From: Setophaga petechia | Lineage: Eukaryota > Chordata > Aves > Passeriformes > Parulidae | NCBI GenBank assembly: GCA_024362935.1 | Contig: JANCRA010000060.1 | Location: 1,242,501-1,306,500 of the forward strand | Length of the DNA: 64,000 nucleotides | Direction of reading: 5' to 3' | Shown: piece after piece, positions 58,929 to 64,000 of the stretch | Layout: each line of letters opens with the position of its first letter | How positions within the stretch are numbered: the first letter of the stretch is position 1 | Notes under the pieces: generated by a model | Database searches by the model: none | Seen by the model: the letters and a program-made list of their open reading frames with translations, nothing else | What the model was told of the DNA's origin: nothing | Translations under genes and position numbers: made by a program

Positions 58929-59120
58929 TTAGTTAGATCTTATTGTGGTTGGCATATCCCTGAAATTTTGGAAAATATAAATTTATGTTCTGGCCTAACC
59001 TTTTCCCTGTTCTTTTCATTTGAATTATCCCTTCTTAACCAGCCAGAACTGGGAAATGGCATTTAAAAGGGACAAGCAAACTCTGTTGGGCTATAAGTAC
59101 TGAGAAAACAAAAAGCACCA

Positions 59121-59492
59121 GTGACTAGATCCCGAGATATTACCTTTGCTACCGAGAAGACTGGTATCTTGGCCCTTGGTTGCAACCCAAGGAGCCTTGA
59201 GAAAAGTAGAAAGGTAGATCTCCTGAAGATTATTTTCACTGTGATCATTCTGGTACCCTGGGTGATTGGCCAAAGCCAGAAAACCACACTGGACAGAGTT
59301 TCAGCAATAAAAAACCAAGCAGGACAAAAACCAAGTCCCAGCAATTTCAACATTTGTGACTATTGCAATCACCTTGTGTGGATTAAGGACAAGAGGGAAT
59401 CTGTGTTTGTGACACACCCGTATGATAGTTTTGCCTGCTACAATTGCAGCAACTTTATAGATATTTGTGTGAAAGAAGGAAAGATGTATTAG
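59121..59492 (+). pseudogene. env: env leader and N-terminal surface subunit
   Basis: The frame has a basic stretch, then a hydrophobic signal-like segment (LLKIIFTVIILVPWVIG), then closely spaced cysteine pairs (CDYC, CYNC). It ends at TAG 59,490-59,492 after KMY, followed by more apparently coding text, so the stop looks secondary. Architecture resembles the first provirus's frame at 32,757-33,281, although the sequence is not clearly alike. Confidence 0.6.
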
Positions 59493-59763
59493 GTAAAGAA
59501 AAATTTGAGATATAATAGACGAGCTCCTTATCCCCATGGTAATCAGATTTGCCCTTAATATAAAAGGTGTTTTTTATTTTGAAAGAGATGATAATGGAAA
59601 AGGTCCAAGTATAAGCATGAGAAACCAGGCACTAAAAGAAAAATTGAAAGAGAAAATAAAAGAAGGAAAAGATACAAAGAAGAATAGAAGAAAGAATAGG
59701 AGAAAAGAGTCAAAAGAATTGGCTGAATTGTATAAACAGCTAAAACAGCACTACAAAGATTAA

Positions 59764-61247
59764 GACCTGCCAGCCTCAAATAAAGATTTGTTTGTGAGAT
59801 TGATGCAAGCGATTGCTACAGAATTGGGATTATCCAAATGTTAGATTTGTGGAGGTCTAAAAATGGCTGAGAGATGGCTGTGGAAAGGTGAGAGCTTAGC
59901 TCCAGAGCAATTTTTAAAATAGAATCACACCCAAATTTCTGGAACATTAGAGAGACCTGAAGGATGGATTTTGAGCTATCAAGTAATTAAAATAATTTGT
60001 ATAACTCGAGAAAGAAGGAGATTTAATAAAGTAGTGGAGCATACTCCTTGCAAATCCTCATTAGTGGTCAATATAGATAATTGTTCAAAAGTTTGACGAT
60101 CTGAAACCCCTGTTGGATATTAGGGACCAATAAAAGAAATAAATTGTAAATGAGATGAACAAATAAATTTATGCTAGTACAGAAGTCCTAGAGCTAACCC
60201 CTACCAATCCATCAACAGCCCGAGGCCTTATTAGGAACAACCAGAAAAAAACCTGTTAAAAAATAGAAAGCCCCAGATGGGATATATTAGATTTGTGAGC
60301 AATGACTATACGGTGAGTTACCTCAAAAATTGAGAAGAACCTGTACCTTGGGAGTAATACAACCCTCCTTCTTTGTTCTACCAAGGTCTAGGAGCAATGT
60401 GCTAGGAACTCCGCTGTATGAAACCCTGCAGCAGAATAAAAGAGATTTGAATTTCAACTTTCCAACAGCAAGAAAGAACCAAAAATGGGGGGAGGATGAA
60501 TGGCCTGCACAACAAATTATAGCATATTATGACCCAGCAACATAGGCTCAAGATGAGTCATAGAGATATAGGACCCCAATTTACCTGTTGAATCAATTAA
60601 TAAAGCTCCAAAGAGTAGTGGAGGTGGTGTCAAATCACACCTCCGGTGCCTTAAAAATGTTGGCCAAGCAATATGCACAAATGCGGGTAGTTGTGCACCA
60701 AAACAAGATAGCCCTAGACTATCTGTAAGCAGAAGAAGGAAGAGTTTGTGGGAGATTTAATGAATCCAAGTACTGTGTAGAAATTGATGATTATGAAGAA
60801 GCTATCACAGAACTTACAGAAGAGATTAAAAGAGTGGCTCATGTGCCAGTACAGAAATGGAATTCAATCTTGAAAGCAGATTGGTAAGATAACCTCTTTG
60901 GAAGTGCTTGGTAGAAAAATTTAAAGTTCATGTTGTTATGTTTAATTCTGAGACTTTTGTTTCTGCCTTGTATGATTCCATATTTTATTAAGCTAATTCA
61001 CATAGTGATTCAGGAGATGCAGATTACAACAATGTCTCTAGATTCAGAATCAGCAGAAAGAAGAAAACCAAAATTTATAATGGTACTAACAGCTAAATCG
61101 ACCCGTGTTAAAGAACAAGGACCTGAAAAGATTGAAATAGACCAAGAAATGCTAACCAAATTTGTAAGAGAGTGTGAAAGACTAGAGGCAGCAATAGAAA
61201 TGCTAGAAAAGTTTGAAGTTGAAAAGAGACAACGAAAAAAAATCTAA
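59764..61247 (+). pseudogene. env: env surface and transmembrane subunits, many premature stops
   Basis: After a basic linker (59,536-59,763) the text follows a gamma-type env: an ICGG element just after a stop (the CXXC disulphide-isomerase-like motif with its Trp lost), RPEGWILS, HTPCK, ANPYQS, RTCTLGVIQPSFFVLP, then the transmembrane coiled coil (NKIALDYL), EEGRVCGRFNESKYC (first Cys of the final pair is Tyr), a hydrophobic anchor (MLLCLILRLLFLPCM) and a charged tail ending at 61,247. In frame I count TAG at 59,842, 59,920, 60,121, 60,175, 60,232, 60,264, 60,288, 60,543, 60,561 and 60,912; TGA at 60,094, 60,151 and 60,303; TAA at 60,726 and 60,885. One frame change lies near the A run at 60,244-60,251. 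The gene is dead. Confidence 0.85.
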
Positions 61248-61309
61248 ATTTTGAAAAATATAAAAGATATCAGAGCATAGCCTTTTAATCAAACACAAAT
61301 CATAATGAT

Positions 61310-61330
61310 CAAGAAGAGAAATGGGGGATT
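61310..61330 (+). other. polypurine tract of the second provirus
   Basis: AAGAAGAGAAATGGGGGA followed by TT lies directly before TGTGATAAAT, the start of the 3' LTR. Confidence 0.85.
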
Positions 61331-62075
61331 TGTGATAAATAGGTATGATTCGTGCTGATAAAATTGAAACAATAATCAATATTGGTACAGTAATTATATT
61401 AATTATTATATGAATTAGGAATAATAAAAATAGTTAAAAGTGGTAATGCCAAAGAAGAGAGGGAGAGGAGGGGCTCCACCCCCCCCTCCCGGCAGATGTT
61501 CACAAGGACAGGAGGAAAGAAGCTGAAGATACAGTTGCTAAAAATGAGCAGAAAGGAAGCAAAACCTGGTTGGGTCCCAGAAAATGCTAATTATAAGGGA
61601 TTTATTGCCTTGATATGTAGATATAGTGATATGTTAGTCTTGGCTTACATTGTACTGGCTTGGTGCGCATGTGTAACCCAAAGGTGAATCAAAGGACACA
61701 GAAGAAGACTACGAAATCTTCATCAGACGACCCCCAAAAGACTTGTGCGACCACCAAACCGAGTGGTGGCGCGTGCGCGGTAAAGGTGGTGATGAGGGCG
61801 GAGATAGAAATATGACGAACCGAAAATAGGAGGAGATGGTATTAACCCGTAGCATATAAAGAAGTAATTTTTCCTTGGCAAGCTTGTACGTGAGATGGCA
61901 AGGGTCCCAGAGCCCTGCACTCCGTACCCCGCGGTTATCTTTTGCTTATGCGCTATTATTTGAACCAAATTATCCCTTATTTATATATTTTCTAAACTAT
62001 TTAATTAAAATTGCTGCTATCTCAAATATTGTTTGGGTTTTTTTTTTTATGAAGGGATAATTAGGCAAACATAAC
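61331..62075 (+). mobile_element. 3' LTR of the second provirus
   Basis: It runs from TGTGATAAATAGG after the polypurine tract to AACATAACA. 'gtagcatataaag' near 61,850 is a TATA-like box. No second copy is present upstream, where the 5' LTR and most of gag are gone, so no age or target duplication can be read. The right border is placed at the last CA consistent with TGT...ACA ends. Confidence 0.72.
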
Positions 62076-62097
62076 ATTGTGTTCCTTCAATGAATGG

Positions 62098-62489
62098 TGT
62101 GACGGTGGTCACAGGGGTTTTTTAGAGGATGGAAGAGTCAGGATCTTGATTCCATGATCAGAAGGCTTGATTTATTATATTATGATATATATATATATAT
62201 AACATTATAACTATACTACATAGAAATAGGAAAGGAGCTTCTTCAGAAGCTGGCTATGCTAAGAATAGAATACCAAGAATAATAACAAAGGTCTGTCTCT
62301 CGGCAGAGAGCGACAGCAGCTCCACCGTGAGTGGTCAGTAAATCCAAACATCTACAGGGGACCAATCACAGGTGGACCTGTTGCATTCCACAGTAGCAGA
62401 TAATAATTGTTTACATTTGTTACTGAGCTTCTCAGCTCTAGCAGGAAAAATCCTACAGAAAGTATTTTTCACAAAAGATGTCTGCGACA
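62098..62489 (-). mobile_element. solo LTR (family 6), second copy
   Basis: It starts TGTGACGGTGG and ends GTCTGCGACA. The flanks GAATGG (62,092-62,097) and GGATGG (62,490-62,495) match at five of six bases, so it has its own target duplication. It aligns with 55,384-55,772 over its full length with small differences, including a longer (TA)n tract. Confidence 0.88.
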
Positions 62490-62911
62490 GGATGGCAATA
62501 CAAGAGTTTAAAAATCACTTTGCAGGCTCCTGTTTGTTTAGGTTAACATCTTAGTGCTGCACTGAACAAGAAACAGTGCAGGCAAGTGCTGAAGAAAGGA
62601 CCTGGAAACCTGCCCCCTGTGGAACAGCCCATAAGGATTCTGTGAGACTGGGTTGACTTTATCAGCAGTGCACCTGCTGCACTGCTTGCAGAAAGCAGAG
62701 AACACTGCAGAGAGGTGAACACAGGGGTGATACAGACAGGCAGATGGTGCCACTCCCAACTGCAGCAGGGAGTGAGGTAAAGGGGCCCATTGCCACGGGC
62801 TCTCAGGATACCAGGCCCTCGCACCATCCCTAAGCAGCGCTGGGCTGCGGAGCAAGGCACTGCTCCCTGCAGAGTGCCCTGTGCTGCCTTCTCTACTGGC
62901 TGTGTTCCACA

Positions 62912-63470
62912 GAATCAGAAAGTAGTTGGACTTTTTAAAGGCCATCTATTCCAAGCCCCCTGCAATAAACAGGGATACCTTCCACTAGACGAGATTGCTC
63001 CAAGCCCTGTCCAATTTGGTCTTGTATTTCCACAGGCAGGCTGCCAAAGCTTCTCTGGGAAAATTGTTTTACTACCCTCACAGTACAGAAATACTAAAGA
63101 AATACTTAAGAAACCTATTCTAACCCTTCCCTTGGCAGTGGGAAGCCATTCCACCTTGTCCTGTCCCTCCATCCCTCACCCCAAAGTCCCTCCTCAGATT
63201 TCCTGCAGTCCCTTCAGGCACTGGAACAGGCTCCAAGGTCTCCCTGGAACCTCCTCTCCCCCCCGGTGAGCACCCTCAGCTCTCCCAGCCTGGCTCCAGA
63301 GCAGAAGGACTCCAGCCCTGGGACCATCTCCATGGTGACTTCTGGACTTGCTCCAACAGCTCCACATCCTTCTGATGTTGGGTCCCCAGGGCTGGAGGCA
63401 GCTCTGCAGCTGGGGTCTCACCTGAGTGGGCAGAGGGGCAGAATCCCCCTCTCACATGCTGCCCACAGTG
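62912..63470 (-). mobile_element. CR1 LINE fragment, reverse orientation
   Basis: The reverse complement of a CR1 3' region can be followed for over 500 bp: 'cagaatcagaaagtagttgg', 'cttccactagacgagattgc', 'tccaagccctgtccaatttg', 'agtcccttcaggcactggaa', 'ggctccaaggtctccctgga', 'ctctcccagcctggctcca', 'cagggctggaggcagctctg'. It is the longest CR1 piece in the window and ends at the right-hand CpG island. Confidence 0.88.
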
Positions 63471-63529
63471 TTTGAACCCAGGTAACCTACGTCGCTGTAG
63501 CTAAGTACTAGAAGCACCCGCAGACTAGT

Positions 63530-64000
63530 CAATACTACGGGCCAAGAGAGCGGCAAATGAACGCGAAATGGGAAAAAAGATCGCGGCAAGAGCGAGACAC
63601 GGCCTGGGGAAACAGAGCTGGTGCTGTCACTGTCCCTTCCCAGCCACAGCCAGGCTGAGCTGCGGCTGCCAGGGCGCAGCAGTAGCGGGGCCTGAGGGCA
63701 GGGCAAGACCGGGCCGAACACCAGCAGAGCCCGCGGTGGCAGCGGAAGAGAAGCCGGAGCCAGGCTAGCGGAACGGCACCGGCGGCTGCCGGTCGCTGGA
63801 GCTGGAGCTAAAGCGGCCCGGCAAAAGCTCCTTCCACCCGAGGGCCGGGGGCGCTCAGTCCCGGTGCGCTGCACAGGCCCTCCCCAGGCCTGGGTGCAGC
63901 GTCCGGGGAACAGTGAGATGGCGGACCCTCCGGGATCCGTGGGCAGCGCGGGGTGTAGGCGGGGCCAGTGTGCGCGGCCCCTTTAAGAGTGACAGCATCA
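63530..64000. promoter_or_regulatory. CpG-rich region, probable promoter, runs off the edge
   Basis: GC and CpG content rise sharply from about 63,530. An ATGGCGGAC word at 63,918 resembles a YY1-type initiator-downstream site and would also open a short frame. A GGCGGGGCC GC box lies near 63,959. The window ends before any exon can be confirmed, so strand and gene are unknown. Confidence 0.6.

Noticed and set aside
55384..62489. One 7.1-kb provirus bounded by the two family 6 LTRs
   Set aside because: Each LTR has its own 6-bp target duplication, and the provirus inside has a different LTR and its own polypurine tract.
1..64000. CRISPR arrays, bacterial operons, tRNA or rRNA genes
   Set aside because: The DNA is vertebrate. 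No regularly spaced repeats of CRISPR type were seen, and no tRNA-like box pair was noticed, although small RNA genes cannot be excluded by eye.

Overview
This is vertebrate nuclear DNA, almost certainly from a bird and probably a songbird. The evidence is several CR1 LINE 3' ends, many endogenous retrovirus (ERV) LTRs from at least six families, and two CpG islands of promoter type. No complete cellular protein-coding gene can be supported, so most of the annotation concerns repeats and retroviral remnants. Calls rest on reading motifs, junctions and repeats by eye; no search was run.

Layout. Bases 1-25,440 are AT-rich, apparently intronic or intergenic DNA with a few CR1 tails, no LTR that I recognise, and one weak minus-strand coding-exon candidate near 13.4 kb. 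A CpG island at 25.4-26.3 kb looks like a promoter; a minus-strand splice-donor match at 25,874 suggests a first exon of a gene running leftward. Right of the island the character changes, and LTRs are dense from 26.9 to 62.5 kb. A second CpG island begins near 63.5 kb and runs off the right edge.

ERV block. (1) A solo LTR at 26,883-27,500 has 12-bp perfect inverted ends and a 5-bp target duplication. (2) A CR1 copy (27.9-30.1 kb) is split by an insert carrying two LTRs of one family in opposite orientation. (3) A young minus-strand gammaretrovirus-like provirus lies at 31,462-37,682. It has two 650-bp LTRs differing at two positions, a tRNA-Pro primer binding site, a fully open gag, and large deletions in pol and env. 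(4) Relatives of its LTR lie at 43,981-44,617 (solo, 4-bp duplication) and 45,172-45,794. (5) Two reverse transcriptase fragments lie at 46.1 and 48.0 kb. (6) A three-level LTR nest occupies 51.3-52.8 kb. (7) A second, plus-strand gammaretrovirus-like provirus occupies 56.5-62.1 kb. It is badly decayed, and in env its stop codons are nearly all TAG or TGA, often where tryptophan is expected, which suggests G-to-A hypermutation.

How the parts relate. The proviruses keep the order gag, pro, pol, env, polypurine tract, LTR, so the gene order is clear even where frames are broken. Nothing here looks like a bacterial-style operon or defence system. The most unusual signals are the stop-codon spectrum of the second provirus, the intact gag in a deleted young provirus, an unassigned 193-residue frame just upstream of an LTR, and a long hairpin near 54.2 kb.
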